From contig CAJXMJ010000003.1 of NCBI GenBank assembly GCA_913056455.1, positions 217,149 through 281,148 on the forward strand: 64,000 nt of DNA, written 5' to 3'. The notes below the pieces were generated by a model that worked only from the letters and a program-made list of their open reading frames with translations, was not told the DNA's origin and did not search any database. The DNA is from an uncultured Fodinibius sp. (lineage in GTDB: Bacteria > Bacteroidota > Rhodothermia > Balneolales > Balneolaceae). Each line of letters starts with the position of its first letter. The first letter of the stretch is position 1. Made by a program: the position numbers and the translations under genes. Shown here one piece after another: positions 44,877 through 56,400 of the stretch.

Positions 44877-47588
44877 ATGAGTAAAGAGAATAAATTTTTA
44901 CAGACGAAGACCCCGTTTGATACAGGCAACGGTCAAGCGCACCTGTATAGTTTAAAAAAGTTGGAAGAAATGGGGTATGGAAATGTGAGTAAGCTTCCAT
45001 TTACCATCCGTATATTACTGGAAGCTGTGCTCAGAGAGTACGATGGCTATGTCTTTTCCGAAAATGATGTAGATGTTTTAGCGAATTATAATGCCAAAAA
45101 CCCTGAGGGAGAGATTCCATTTAAGCCTTCGCGAGTTGTGCTTCAGGATTTTACCGGCGTGCCGGCCATTGTTGATTTGGCGGCACTGCGTTCTGCCATG
45201 GAGCGTATGGGCGGTAATCCGACTTCCATAAATCCGCAGGTGCCGGTGGATCTGGTGATTGACCATTCGGTACAGGTCGATGAATTTGGTCAGGAGTATG
45301 CGTTTATGCATAACGTAGAAAAAGAGTTTGAGCGAAATCGTGAGCGGTATGAGTTTTTGAAGTGGGGACAAAAATCGTTCGATAATTTTCGAGTTGTTCC
45401 TCCCGGACGCGGAATTGTTCACCAGGTAAATCTTGAATACTTGGCAAAAGGAGCATTCAGCAGAGAGGAAGAAGATGGAACTACGGTTGTATATCCCGAT
45501 ACGCTTGTAGGTACTGATTCGCATACCACGATGATTAACGGTCTCGGTATTTTAGGCTGGGGCGTTGGTGGTATTGAGGCCGAAGCCGCCATGTTGGGAC
45601 AACCTATATATATGCTCGTGCCCGAAGTGGTAGGCATGAAGTTAACCGGCAAGCTTCGTGAGGGCATAACCGCCACTGATTTGACGCTGACCGTAACGCA
45701 GATGCTTCGAAAGCATGGTGTTGTCGGGAAGTTTGTGGAATTTTATGGTGAGGGGCTCAGCAACATGAGTTTACCCGATCGTGCAACAATTGCCAATATG
45801 TCTCCGGAATACGGAGCTACGATGGGCTTCTTCCCAATGGATGATGAGGCAATGCGCTATATGCGTCGTACCGGTCGTGATCCCGAGCATGTGGAAATGG
45901 TCGAGCGCTATATGAAGGAGCAGGGACTGTATCGCACGGATGATACGCCCGATCCTGAATTTACGGATACGCTTGAGCTTGACCTTGGTGATGTGGAAAC
46001 ATCGTTGGCCGGCCCTAAGCTTCCCCACGATCGTATTGCATTGCCGAATATGAAAGAAACATTTGAGAGCAGCCTGACCAGTGATGACCCAACGATGGGC
46101 TTTAACCTGGCACAGGAGAAACTTGCCAATAAGGGAACGTTCAAAAATGGACAGGAAATTGAGATGGAGCATGGTGATGTTGTTATTGCTGCCATTACGT
46201 CCTGTACTAACACTTCTAACCCAAGTGTAATGCTGGGTGCTGGAATTGTGGCAAAGAAAGCTTTCGAAAAAGGATTAGAAGTTCCCCCATATGTCAAAAC
46301 TTCCTTGGCACCCGGTTCTCGTGTAGTTACGGATTATCTTGAAGAAGCCGGACTAACAGATTATATGGATCGACTCGGATTCAACTTGGTGGGTTATGGA
46401 TGTACAACCTGTATCGGTAATTCCGGTCCGTTGCCGCAGGCGGTTGAAGATGCCGTAAAAGAAGGCGACCTGATCGTAGCAGGAGTGCTCTCGGGTAACC
46501 GTAACTTTGAAGGACGTATCCATCCCTATGTAAAAGCCAATTACTTGGCTTCGCCCCCATTGGTTGTAGCTTATGCATTGGCCGGTACGGTAGATATTGA
46601 TCTGGAACAAGAGCCGCTGGGTAAAGACAAAGATGGTAATGATGTATACCTTAAAGATATATGGCCAACATCTGAAGAGATTGCCGAGCATCTCGACAAT
46701 GCTATCCGTCCCGAGCTTTTTGAAAAGCAATATGGAGATATTTTCAAATCTGAAGAGTGGGATGAAATTCCAGTAGGCGGAGGAGAGCTTTATGAGTGGA
46801 AGGATGAATCCACCTACATTCAGGAGCCGCCGTTCTTCATGGATATGGGTGAAGATCCGGATCCTATTACTTCTATTAACGGAGCGCGTGCGCTGGTTAA
46901 AGTAGGTGATTCTATAACTACTGATCATATTTCACCGGCTGGAAATATTCCAAAAGACAGTCCTGCTGGAGAATATCTGATTGAGCATGGTGTAGAGCCG
47001 AAAGATTTCAACTCTTATGGATCACGCCGTGGTAATGATCGCGTGATGACCCGGGGGACGTTTGCCAATGTGCGTTTTAAAAATCAATTGGCACCGGGCA
47101 AAGAGGGCGGTTATACGAAGTACTTCCCCGAAGATGAGATCACAACCATCTACGATGCAGCGATGCGATATAAAGAAAATGATACGCCGCTGGTAGCATT
47201 GGCCGGAGATCAGTACGGTACCGGTTCATCCCGAGACTGGGCTGCCAAAGGTACAATTCTATTAGGTGTTGAAGCTGTTATTGCAACATCCTATGAGCGT
47301 ATTCACCGTTCTAATCTTGTTGGAATGGGTGTACTGCCGCTGCAGTTCAAAGAAGGCGAATCAGCTGATTCACTCGGACTGGATGGTTCGGAAGAGTTTG
47401 ATATCCATTTGGATGATGAGCTCGAAGCACAACAGATGGTGAAAGTGGACGCTAAAAAAGAAAACGGAGAAACGGTTTCTTTTGAAACGGTCTGCCGTAT
47501 TGATACTCCTGTTGAAGTAGATTACTATCGCAATGGCGGAATCCTGCATTACGTCTTGCGGGAATACTATCGAGCTGAACAATCATAG
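44877..47588 (+). CDS. acnA: Aconitate hydratase AcnA type
   Basis: The 903-residue protein is a full-length AcnA/IRP1-type aconitase. The Fe4S4 cysteines are in [10 protein letters not shown] (near 442) and [11 protein letters not shown] (508 and 511). The substrate and swivel segments are [50 protein letters not shown] and the late [18 protein letters not shown]. It isomerises citrate and isocitrate in the TCA cycle. It is transcribed alone, divergent from rplM, and ends in a strong terminator. Confidence 0.98.
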   Translation: MSKENKFLQTKTPFDTGNGQAHLYSLKKLEEMGYGNVSKLPFTIRILLEAVLREYDGYVFSENDVDVLANYNAKNPEGEIPFKPSRVVLQDFTGVPAIVDLAALRSAMERMGGNPTSINPQVPVDLVIDHSVQVDEFGQEYAFMHNVEKEFERNRERYEFLKWGQKSFDNFRVVPPGRGIVHQVNLEYLAKGAFSREEEDGTTVVYPDTLVGTDSHTTMINGLGILGWGVGGIEAEAAMLGQPIYMLVPEVVGMKLTGKLREGITATDLTLTVTQMLRKHGVVGKFVEFYGEGLSNMSLPDRATIANMSPEYGATMGFFPMDDEAMRYMRRTGRDPEHVEMVERYMKEQGLYRTDDTPDPEFTDTLELDLGDVETSLAGPKLPHDRIALPNMKETFESSLTSDDPTMGFNLAQEKLANKGTFKNGQEIEMEHGDVVIAAITSCTNTSNPSVMLGAGIVAKKAFEKGLEVPPYVKTSLAPGSRVVTDYLEEAGLTDYMDRLGFNLVGYGCTTCIGNSGPLPQAVEDAVKEGDLIVAGVLSGNRNFEGRIHPYVKANYLASPPLVVAYALAGTVDIDLEQEPLGKDKDGNDVYLKDIWPTSEEIAEHLDNAIRPELFEKQYGDIFKSEEWDEIPVGGGELYEWKDESTYIQEPPFFMDMGEDPDPITSINGARALVKVGDSITTDHISPAGNIPKDSPAGEYLIEHGVEPKDFNSYGSRRGNDRVMTRGTFANVRFKNQLAPGKEGGYTKYFPEDEITTIYDAAMRYKENDTPLVALAGDQYGTGSSRDWAAKGTILLGVEAVIATSYERIHRSNLVGMGVLPLQFKEGESADSLGLDGSEEFDIHLDDELEAQQMVKVDAKKENGETVSFETVCRIDTPVEVDYYRNGGILHYVLREYYRAEQS

Positions 47589-47627
47589 CAGAGTTTATTA
47601 CCTGCTAATTTAGAATACGAAATAGTC

Positions 47628-47662
47628 AAAGCCCAGACTTGATCAGAGTCTGGGCTTTTTTT
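47628..47662 (+). terminator. Terminator of acnA
   Basis: AAAGCCCAGACT (47628-47639) pairs with AGTCTGGGCTTT (47647-47658), followed by more T residues. Confidence 0.92.
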
Positions 47663-47772
47663 ATTGATATCAAGTTGTAATTCCTTTATATATTCTAAAT
47701 AAGATCAAGAATATTAAATAGATAGAGAAAAGAGAGTAAAAAACATCAGGTTAAACGGGCTTTGAGGTTAAA

Positions 47773-48945
47773 ATGTCATTATCAAATAGGGATAAGATTG
47801 CAGGAAAAATATCATACGACGAAAAAACAAGCAGTAGTCTTCAAATTCTGCTGAAAAATATCAGCAGTGTTAATAGGGCTGTTGAGCTTAACACTGTTTT
47901 GCGAGAGAGTGTTGAGGTTGTACAAAACGTGATGAATGCAGAAGCCAGTTCTTTAATGCTTTTGGATGAAAATACCGATGAGTTAATTATAAGCATGCCT
48001 ACGGGTCCGGTTAGAAAAGAGGTCAAGGGCAAAAGAATTAAAAAAGATGAGGGTATCGCAGGATGGGTTGTTAAAAAGGGAAAGCCATTCTATTCAAATG
48101 ATGTAACTGAAAGCGATTTGTTTGACGGTGATATAGCTGAAGATTTCACCAGTGAAAACATTATCTGTGTACCTCTTCGAGACAGCCATAAAAAAGTGAT
48201 TGGAGTGTTACAGGCTATAAATAGGCGCGATAGTGATTTTACTGATCAGGATATTCCGGTATTTGAGGCACTGGCCGATCATGTAGCATTAGCGATTGAA
48301 CGGACCAAAGAATTGCAGGAAGCTCAAAACAAGATCGAAGAACGAGATTTAATGCTAACGGAGGTACATCACAGGTTAAAGAATAATTTATCTACGATAA
48401 CCGCGCTAATTGAACTGGAGCTACCTGATATTGAGGACCAGACGGCAAAGGAAACGTTACAGAAAACGATGGCTCGTATTAAATCAATGACAGAGGTCCA
48501 TGATTTTCTGTATAACAATAAGCCTGGTAATGAGATTAGGTTAAAGTTATATGTCGAGCGATTGTCTGATAAGATTGCTAACATTCTTTCACATGCCTCT
48601 CAAGATGTTAAAATAAAAGTTAAGGCTGATGATGTATCTCTGGATACCGATCGCGCCATGAGTTGTGGATTACTGCTCAACGAATTATTGGTTAATTGCT
48701 ATAAGCATGCCTTTAGTAATGAAATCGAAAATCCCAGGATTATTATTGAGCTTCGGGAAATAAATAATGAGACTATTGAGTTTAAAGTTTCTGATAACGG
48801 GACCGGAATTGGCGAAGATTTTTCTATTACAGAGTCAGGTTCCATCGGGGGATGGCTTATTGATGTCCTTATTCGCAGACTTGAGGCAAACATAGATATT
48901 CAACGAGGGGACGGGACAACTTTTTTAATTCGTTTTGACAAATAA
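47773..48945 (+). CDS. GAF-domain sensor histidine kinase of the HisKA_2 type
   Basis: The 390-residue soluble protein has an N-terminal GAF domain (about 25-175, with VVQNVMNAEASSLMLLDENTDELI and VPLRDSHKKVIGVLQAINR). A HisKA_2 core has the H-box LTEVHHRLKNNLSTITALIELE near residue 198, N-box LLLNELLVNCYKHAF and G-box KVSDNGTGIGEDF. It is similar in core type to the PAS kinase at 10.6-13.3 kb. No response regulator is adjacent; it lies between acnA and the PKS operon and converges on the latter, nine bases away. Confidence 0.92.
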   Translation: MSLSNRDKIAGKISYDEKTSSSLQILLKNISSVNRAVELNTVLRESVEVVQNVMNAEASSLMLLDENTDELIISMPTGPVRKEVKGKRIKKDEGIAGWVVKKGKPFYSNDVTESDLFDGDIAEDFTSENIICVPLRDSHKKVIGVLQAINRRDSDFTDQDIPVFEALADHVALAIERTKELQEAQNKIEERDLMLTEVHHRLKNNLSTITALIELELPDIEDQTAKETLQKTMARIKSMTEVHDFLYNNKPGNEIRLKLYVERLSDKIANILSHASQDVKIKVKADDVSLDTDRAMSCGLLLNELLVNCYKHAFSNEIENPRIIIELREINNETIEFKVSDNGTGIGEDFSITESGSIGGWLIDVLIRRLEANIDIQRGDGTTFLIRFDK

Positions 48946-48954
48946 GGGGGCAGT

Positions 48955-50127
48955 TTAAATGGGCCATCGCTCAATGCCGCGCATCGTAAATATATTCGCC
49001 ATAAGTTGAGAGATAGGAGACTTTAGCATAAGAGAAACCAATATTTTTCGAAAAAAAGGGGTATTTATTTTTCTGCCTAATTTCATGTTCATTTCTGCTC
49101 TTCGGATAGCCACTTTAGCGGCGTGGACTCTGCGTTTTTGATATTGATTTAGGATGGTATCTTTCTGTAAATTATTATATAGCGCCTGAGGTAATGTTTC
49201 TGCTAAATCACGGGCATCAAGCCATCCTAAGTTCATTCCCTGTCCGCCTATGGGGCTAACGATATGAGCCGCATCCCCAATTAAAATTATACGCCCTTTA
49301 ACCATAGGATCGGCCAACAGTTTTTGTACCCCAAAGCTACTGAGCATCGTATGTTCGGTATTGTTCATAGAATGACCAATTCTGCTCAAAACGCTTGAGG
49401 TCAGTTGCTCTCTTGAAACCTGATCAACATAATCATCTGTTTTGACAACCCACCGACGGCGATTATTGGGTAATGGAAAAGACTCAATGAGCCCTTTGTC
49501 ACATAAAAAAATAGCTGCATCAGAACCGAACTGGGTGTTATCAGTAAAATCTCCCATAATATACGTATCGGGATAGTATTGTCCTTTAAAAGAAATGCCA
49601 GACTGCCTGCGAATCGAGCTGTTTTTTCCGTCACATCCTACAAGGTACTCAGCTTTGGCAGTATGTTTTTTTCCTTTGTATTCAAAATGGACGTCGACAT
49701 GGTGTGCATGCTCCCTAATGGTATGGACTGTTGCGTTACGGAGCAGAGCGCTGGTATTTTTTTCAGTCAAGGCTTGTTCCAGCAACAATTCAGTTCGGTA
49801 TTGAGGAAGAGCCAGAATAAAGTTGAATGGTTTTGGACAGCTTTTAAATGATAGAACGCCCAGCTTTTTTTTATTTAAAAAGGTGTGTCCTTTTTGAATT
49901 GTAACTCCATCACGAATAAAACTGCTGGCTATATTCAACTCCTCAAATAATTCCAGTGAGACTGGATGAATACCCAACGACCGCGAGCCGGGGCGTGGTG
50001 CAGATCTCTTTTCGAGGATGATATAGGAAATACCTGCCTGCTCAAGACACAAGCCAAGGTAGAGTCCCACCGGTCCTCCACCAACAATAACTACCTGGTA
50101 TGTATTAGAAAAGTTATTCGTGGTCAT
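48955..50127 (-). CDS. FAD-dependent monooxygenase of the type III PKS operon
   Basis: The 390-residue flavoprotein has the FAD dinucleotide loop VVIVGGGPVGLYLGLCLEQAG, the DG motif in EYLVGCDGKNSSIRRQ and the GDAAHIVSPIGGQGMNLGWLDARDLA box of class A aromatic hydroxylases. A phenol-type substrate is expected. It overlaps the methyltransferase gene by 14 bases, so it is the third gene of a coupled operon with the type III PKS. By analogy with the Streptomyces srs operon it would hydroxylate a resorcinol or related lipid to a hydroquinone or quinone; that step is inference. Confidence 0.9.
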   Translation of the reverse strand: MTTNNFSNTYQVVIVGGGPVGLYLGLCLEQAGISYIILEKRSAPRPGSRSLGIHPVSLELFEELNIASSFIRDGVTIQKGHTFLNKKKLGVLSFKSCPKPFNFILALPQYRTELLLEQALTEKNTSALLRNATVHTIREHAHHVDVHFEYKGKKHTAKAEYLVGCDGKNSSIRRQSGISFKGQYYPDTYIMGDFTDNTQFGSDAAIFLCDKGLIESFPLPNNRRRWVVKTDDYVDQVSREQLTSSVLSRIGHSMNNTEHTMLSSFGVQKLLADPMVKGRIILIGDAAHIVSPIGGQGMNLGWLDARDLAETLPQALYNNLQKDTILNQYQKRRVHAAKVAIRRAEMNMKLGRKINTPFFRKILVSLMLKSPISQLMANIFTMRGIERWPI

Positions 50128-50809
50128 AGGTTAACAATAGTCGAAAGGGGAAGAGGTTTTGTACTTTCCAGTTCGGCGGGACAATCGCTTGTAATTCTTT
50201 TTGGGTGTAGCTTCGTTTAATGGAAGTAAGTCCATCTTCGGTTATGAAGGAACTGCGAAAAATAGGTCGTGAGAAAATATTAAAAAAAAGATAAGCCCAG
50301 TCGCTGCGACGGAGATCATTAAAAATAACAGAAGTCGTGCTTAGTGCACGAGATTGTTTTAAAATGTTATGAAGCTCTTCGATTTTGAGATGATGTATGA
50401 GATGATTAGAAATTACGAAATCAAACTGTTCTTCAGAGGGATTTAATTCGGAAATACCACATTGCAAAAACGTTATATTTGGAGGATAATCAAGCTCCGC
50501 CACAAAGTTTATGGCCCGTGGATCAGGATCTACAGCTGTAATGGAAAGATTAAATCCATCTTCTGTAGCCCATCGAGTCAATGCAATTGGAATATCGCCG
50601 CCTCCAAATCCAATATCCAGAAGGGTATTTGGGGCGTTATGCTGCAGCTGTGGACGAATTTTAGATTTGTAAATATAGCTCCATTGCGAAATCCAGGCGT
50701 TGACTCGTCCAAATTGGTGGTAGGTATTTTGGAGTTCATCCGGATCACAATCGCGGCTATCCATGCGTTCCCGGCTTTCAGTATCCCGCTGAGATAGAAA
50801 CAAAGGCAT
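50114..50809 (-). CDS. Class I SAM-dependent methyltransferase of the type III PKS operon
   Basis: I use the ATG at 50809, which overlaps the PKS stop as TGATG; the track uses a TTG one codon upstream. The 231-residue protein has the SAM loop LLDIGFGGGDIPIAL, an acidic ITAVDPDPRAI and FDFVISNHLIHHL. It fits small-molecule methyltransferases. Its likely substrate is the phenolic product of the adjacent PKS (O- or C-methylation). The classical srs methyltransferase is of a different, membrane type, so this is an analogous and not an identical arrangement. Confidence 0.88.
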   Translation of the reverse strand: MPLFLSQRDTESRERMDSRDCDPDELQNTYHQFGRVNAWISQWSYIYKSKIRPQLQHNAPNTLLDIGFGGGDIPIALTRWATEDGFNLSITAVDPDPRAINFVAELDYPPNITFLQCGISELNPSEEQFDFVISNHLIHHLKIEELHNILKQSRALSTTSVIFNDLRRSDWAYLFFNIFSRPIFRSSFITEDGLTSIKRSYTQKELQAIVPPNWKVQNLFPFRLLLTYDHE

Positions 50810-51918
50810 CAATTTGGTTGAATTTTTTGAAGGAGTCCGCTTTCGATGGTTAAGCCGGGACCAAAAGCCATCGCCAGAACAATTTCCTGATTTTGCGAAG
50901 CCGGCTGATCTAACAACTCTTTAAGTACAAATAGGATCGTAGCGCTACTCATATTTCCATATTCTGCCAGTACTTTTCTTGATGGAGATATCTGTTTTTC
51001 TTCAAGTCCAAAGTTTTTCTGTACTTTATCGAGAATTGCACGTCCGCCGGGATGTAGTGCCCAGTGATTGATATCATTTGCAGTAAGTTGGTAGTCGGTA
51101 AAAAGTGGTTGGATAGACTGTCTGAGATTTGCCTCAATAATATCTGGGACATAGGTAGATAATACCATATCAAAACCGGTATCGCCGATCGTCCATGCCA
51201 TATCTTTTTCACTTTCTTGGGCGATAGCAGTAGAAAATTGGGTCAGCTCGAAACTGCTGGTAGCTTGTGGTTTATTACTGTTGATTATTACTCCTGCTGC
51301 ACCATCAGCAAACACAGATGCGGAAATCAAGTTATCGGTGACTTCCGAGGGTTGCAGATGGATCGAGCAGAGTTCGAGACAAACGATAAGAATATTTGCA
51401 TCAGGTTGAGAGGTGCAAAATGATTTGGCCATCTTCATTGCGGGAAAAGCGGCAAAACATCCCATGAAGCCAAGATGAAAGCGCTGTGTAGAGGTTGGTA
51501 ACCCCAGTTTTTGGATGATTTCAAATCCGGGTTCCGGGGCAAAGAATCCAGTGCAGGAAACGGTAATAACGTGGGTAATATCAGCACGATCAACGTTCGG
51601 ATTTTCGTCAATCGTTTGGCGGGCCGTTTCTACAAAAAGCTCCTTGGCTTTTTGGGTGTATAACTTATTTCGAGCTCCGGTAGAAGGTACGTTTAGGGTG
51701 CCATCCTCTTGAAAGAAAAATCGGGGATCGCCGTTGGCATTAAAATCTGGAATAACGGTATGACGTTTGTCAATGCCTGACTTTGAATAAATGCGATGGA
51801 TAATACGCTGCGTAATTTCTTTATCGCTGATATATTCCTTCATGCGGTCACGCAAAAAGGCCTGATCATATGAGCGTTCAGGAACCACTGTGGAAATATT
51901 TTGAATATATGCTGACAT
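50809..51918 (-). CDS. Type III polyketide synthase (chalcone/alkylresorcinol-synthase-like)
   Basis: The 369-residue ketosynthase has the complete type III PKS triad: C154 in GFMGCFAAFPA, H289 in WALHPGGRAI and N322 in EYGNMSSATI. The late GPG loop reads AFGPGLTIESGLL. It lacks an acyl-carrier protein, consistent with direct use of acyl-CoA and malonyl-CoA. Chain length and cyclisation (resorcinol, pyrone or phloroglucinol) cannot be read from the motifs. It is the first gene of a coupled PKS-methyltransferase-hydroxylase operon; a MATE exporter gene follows upstream on the same strand. Confidence 0.93.
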   Translation of the reverse strand: MSAYIQNISTVVPERSYDQAFLRDRMKEYISDKEITQRIIHRIYSKSGIDKRHTVIPDFNANGDPRFFFQEDGTLNVPSTGARNKLYTQKAKELFVETARQTIDENPNVDRADITHVITVSCTGFFAPEPGFEIIQKLGLPTSTQRFHLGFMGCFAAFPAMKMAKSFCTSQPDANILIVCLELCSIHLQPSEVTDNLISASVFADGAAGVIINSNKPQATSSFELTQFSTAIAQESEKDMAWTIGDTGFDMVLSTYVPDIIEANLRQSIQPLFTDYQLTANDINHWALHPGGRAILDKVQKNFGLEEKQISPSRKVLAEYGNMSSATILFVLKELLDQPASQNQEIVLAMAFGPGLTIESGLLQKIQPN

Positions 51919-51994
51919 CTACCACTATAATTAGAGGATTAGAGAATGTACTCTATAATACCCTAATTTTGTGGTAAAAATTCCGAATTCCTAA

Positions 51995-53350
51995 TTATGA
52001 CCTATTTTTTGTGAGCAGGTAAAATCGGATATTGTGTAAAATAGCGGCGATTGTCAGGCCGGCAATGAGTCCCATCCATAATCCCTGGGGACCAATACCG
52101 CGAGTAATTCCTAAATAATACCCAAGTGGCAGTCCCACCATCCAGTAGGCAATAAAATTAACGACCATAGGTACGGTGGTATCTTTAAGGCCGCGCAATG
52201 CACCGTAACCGCTGACTTGCAGTCCGTCCGAAATTTGGAAGATAGCGGCCATATATAGCAGACTGACTGCTACTTTTTGTACTTCCGCATCCTGAGTGTA
52301 CATGCTGGTAATGAGTTCGGGGAAGAGGTACATAATTATAGCGGTAATACTCATAAAAAAGGTAGCCATGGTAATACCAAGATAGCCTCGCTTGCGAGCT
52401 TCACTTATTGACCCCTTACCGATGGCATTACCGACGCGTGTAGTAATAGCCGTTGAAAGTCCGAAGGGGACCATAAAAGTCATCGCTGAAAAGTTAATGG
52501 CGACCTGGTGGCCGGCTACGGCCACAGCGCTAAGTGATCCCATCAGCAGGCTGACAAGAGCAAACATAGTGACTTCCATAGTAGAACTGAGTCCGATTGG
52601 GATGCCCACCTGCAGAAGTTCTTTTAGGTACTTCCATTCCGGAAGCCGCCAAGTAGAAAAGATTTCGAATCGGTCGTAAGGTTTGTGATTCATGGTAAAA
52701 AGAAGCATTCCCAAGAACATTACATAACCTACGAGTGAGGAGGCGTATCCGCATCCGACCGCACCGAGTTCAGGAAAACCCAGTTTCCCATACATTAACA
52801 CATAGTTGGCTCCAATATTGACAAAGACCCCGACGAGGGCGAAGTACATGGCCGGACGTGTTGCTGACATCCCTTCGTTAAAAAAGCGCAGGGCCATATA
52901 TCCACAGACGCCGAAAACACCCCATGAAATAGCATTCAGGTATCCTTGTGCAAGCGGAATAATATCCGGCGTTACATCAAGAAAATGCATGACAAACTCA
53001 AGATTACGAATAAGAAAAAAGATGGGAACAGCCAGCATCAGGCAGAGCCACAAACCCTGCCGGACATTAACACCAATTTTATCGAAATTACGTCCGCCAA
53101 CATGTTGCGCTACGATAGGAGTGAGAGCCATAAGCGTACCCGCAGCAAGCATCATAAAAGGCATAAAAACAGCCCCGCCCACAGCTACTGCCGCAAGATC
53201 TTGTGCAGAAAGGTTCCCTGCCATCACGGTATCCACAAAGTTCATCGACATTTGTAAGAGTTGGGCGATGATTACCGGCAGACCGATCTTTAGTGTAATG
53301 CCGGCCTCTTTACGAAGGCTATATTTTTCGGATTTCAAATAAGCGAGCAT
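51995..53350 (-). CDS. MATE-family efflux transporter
   Basis: The 451-residue protein has twelve membrane helices and the MATE/NorM features GLPVIIAQLLQMSMNFVDTVMAGNLSAQDLAAVAVG, VGIPIGLSSTMEVTMFALVSLLMG and VAGHQVAINF. It exports organic cations or planar compounds using a sodium or proton gradient. It is 77 bases upstream of the type III PKS and on the same strand. It could export its product, but MATE genes are common and the link is only positional. Confidence 0.93.
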   Translation of the reverse strand: MLAYLKSEKYSLRKEAGITLKIGLPVIIAQLLQMSMNFVDTVMAGNLSAQDLAAVAVGGAVFMPFMMLAAGTLMALTPIVAQHVGGRNFDKIGVNVRQGLWLCLMLAVPIFFLIRNLEFVMHFLDVTPDIIPLAQGYLNAISWGVFGVCGYMALRFFNEGMSATRPAMYFALVGVFVNIGANYVLMYGKLGFPELGAVGCGYASSLVGYVMFLGMLLFTMNHKPYDRFEIFSTWRLPEWKYLKELLQVGIPIGLSSTMEVTMFALVSLLMGSLSAVAVAGHQVAINFSAMTFMVPFGLSTAITTRVGNAIGKGSISEARKRGYLGITMATFFMSITAIIMYLFPELITSMYTQDAEVQKVAVSLLYMAAIFQISDGLQVSGYGALRGLKDTTVPMVVNFIAYWMVGLPLGYYLGITRGIGPQGLWMGLIAGLTIAAILHNIRFYLLTKNRS

Positions 53351-53446
53351 TTAAGGGTATACTGCTTTAGGAAAGAGAAAATTTCGATTTCAGGGAATCG
53401 CGTATGGTACAAAAAAAGAGAAGGAAAAGTAAGCCGGGAGCGGATG

Positions 53447-56400
53447 TTATTTCTGTGGCAGTTTAATCACAAAGGTGGTGCCTTCGCCTTCGACTGATGC
53501 AAAGCTGATACCGCCTTCGTGGGCCTCAATAATTTTTTTACAAATTGCCAGTCCCAGACCGGTGCCACTCGATTTGGTCGAGAAGTTGGGTACAAAGATA
53601 TTGGGACGATCGTCTTCGGCAATACCACTGCCGTTGTCTTCCACTTCTATAAATACATTTTGCTGATGATGGTACAGCCGAAGTACAATCTCTCCGTTTT
53701 CATCGGGCATCGCTTCGTACGCATTTTTTACCAGGTTAATGATGACACGCTTCAGTTCATCTTGAATTCCTTGAACCTGGACAGGGTGCGGTGGTACTTC
53801 CAGGTTAATAGTAACTTTTTCATCGTGCTCATACAGTTTTGCGACTGAGGTTAAAATGGTTTTTAAATTGACCTCCTTAAAATCTTCGGTCAGGGGTTGC
53901 GAAAACTTTGAAAAGTCAGATGCTATATTGCTGAGCGACTGGATTTGTTCGATTAAGTTGGCAGTAATTTTCTGTACCCGTTTTTTAAGCTCTTCCGGAT
54001 TTTGACTATCGCTTTTGAGTTGTCGTTCCAAGTGTTGAACATTTAGTTTCATTGGGGTAAGCGGATTCTTAATCTCATGGGCTACCTGCTGGGCCATCTC
54101 TTTCCAGGCGGCTTCGCGTTCGGCAGCAGCCAACTCTTTTTGAAGCTTTTTGAGTCGGGTAACCATGTTGTTATAAGCTTCGGCAAGGTTTCCGATTTCA
54201 TCGTCACTGGTAACCGGAATAGTGGTATCAAGATTCCCGCCCGATATCTTATTGAGTCCGCGCTGGATATAAACTAAAGGACGCGTAAGTTGTTTTGAAA
54301 TAAAGGTTGAGGCAAGGATAAATAATCCAAAAACAAACAAGTAAACGAGTATAAGATAGCTGATGGTCTCTAATAATTGTTGGTCGTACTTTGGTGATTC
54401 TAAAAACGTAGGAATGGCAATAGTAGCTATCGGTGTACTTTGATTGTTTAGGATGGTGCGATAGCCGATAAGTAGGTTCTGTCCGGCCAGCCGTACATTT
54501 GAGTAAGCATCCTGCCGGTCGCGATTGATTAGCTGGTTATATATATCATAAGGCAGTGCTGCGGGCAAAAGATGCTGCTGATAAATCTGTGGAGTTGTGG
54601 TTTCTGTAACGGTTCGTCCGGTATAAAAGCTGGCGTCCACGTCAAGGGGAGTAGTTAACGAGTCTAATGAGAATGAGGATCCGAGCTGGTTTTTATTGCG
54701 AATAACTTGGTTCGACTCAATGGTGTTAGATAGGCGTTCAAGCTTATCAACCAGCTCTTGTCGTACAATATCACGATTTTGCTGTTTTATAGCATAATGG
54801 GAGGAGGCGATAAGAAATCCCAGAAAGATTAGGGTAGCCAGTAGGAAACTGTCGATCAGGCGATCTTGAAAACTTATGTTAGAGCCAAGAAATCGGGAAG
54901 TGAAATTTGGCAGTGCCTGCCTGATTAACAAAATGAGACCACCGATCAACAAGAGAAAAAAGCTGAAACGGAAAAATGAAAAAAGAATGACCCTGTAACC
55001 CGGCAGGGTAGTACTTGCTTTGATGATGTTGTCTTGGGATTCATTCCAAAACAAAGTACGGTACGAGAATGTGTCAGTTTGGTTAGTTACATAGATGAGG
55101 GTATCATTTTGTAAAGCATTAAGTTGACTCTCGTCTAAGGTACGGTACTTTGGAAAATAGTTGGTAAAGCCCTGCTGCACTGAATTTACAAGCTTTGCGT
55201 TTTGGAAGGTTTGCAAGAGATAAGGCGTGTTCAGGTCTTCAAAGCTAAGCCTGGACATGACCGTACGGATAGGCTTATTGTATTCTGGACGCTCCTGGTA
55301 TACCGAGCAAAGAATCCAGGCGATGGGCTCTTGATCAGAAATACCGAAAATGGGTATCCATCCACGATAAAAAGTGCGATACTCTTGCTGGTTGACAAGT
55401 TGTGGTAATTGCACAACCGGTCGGATTGTGGATTTGGTAATCTGTTCAATTTCGGTGACAACCTGCAGTGTCGATATGTTATACCTATTCACCCAATTAG
55501 GCGAGTTGAGGTCAGTAGCATAATCTCCAATCAGTTCTCCTGAGGAGTTGACAAGCTGAAGGTTTAAGGAATAGGTATTGCTTCTGGGAGAAATATAATC
55601 ACTTATCGTCTGGGTAAATCGGGTTTGTAAATTGGATCTGTTTTCTTGCAGGTCTTGTGTGGTAATCCCTCGAAAACTTTCCTCAAGTCTGATGAGCAGG
55701 TTACGAGTAAGGCGTTCTGCAAAGTGATCTTCTTCTTGAGCATAGCTTGATGCCCTCTTCCACAGTTTGTCATCGGTGCTATTGAGGGCTGCCTGATATA
55801 TTGTTGGCAAACAGACAATGGCAATGAGAAAGGATCCAATAATGGTTTTTCTGAGGTGTGATTTGTTAGTTAGATTGTTTAGATCCCTTTCATAAGTGAT
55901 GGCAATGGTCAGTACAATGATAAATCCCATAATGCTGCTGTAGAACAGCCAGTTGAAGATAAACCGCTCGGGAATAAATAGCTGGGCAACAAATAGGCTG
56001 ATGATAAAACTGACAGATAATACTGAGGAAGTAAGCTTGAGATGTTCGCGAGAAAATCGAAATAACATACGATTTATAACAACCAGTATGTTGCCAGCAG
56101 CTAAGGTTGCCATGCCCAGTACAAGGTATAAAATGATGGTTCCCGGTTCGGGGAAAATGCGTAAGTCGAGAAGGGCGACGCCTGCATCATTGGTTGCCTG
56201 AAATAGCATCTTAAAGAAGCTAAGAATGGCTAAGGTATTAACAACTCCAAAAATGCCAGCTAAACTAATGACGCTTAGATACCAGTCGGCTTTGAGTTCG
56301 TGCTTGTATTCCTGCAGCTTTCGTGTTATCACTAAAGAGGCAAAAAGTGCAAATGCAGCATTTGTAAATGAATAACTTAAATTGGTGACTAAATTAACCC

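Noticed and set aside
46353-46928. 191-residue minus-strand ORF opposite acnA
   Set aside because: It is antisense to aconitase motifs and has no ribosome site or family features.
52806-53342. 178-residue plus-strand ORF opposite the MATE gene
   Set aside because: It mirrors membrane-helix codons of the MATE transporter and has no supporting start region.
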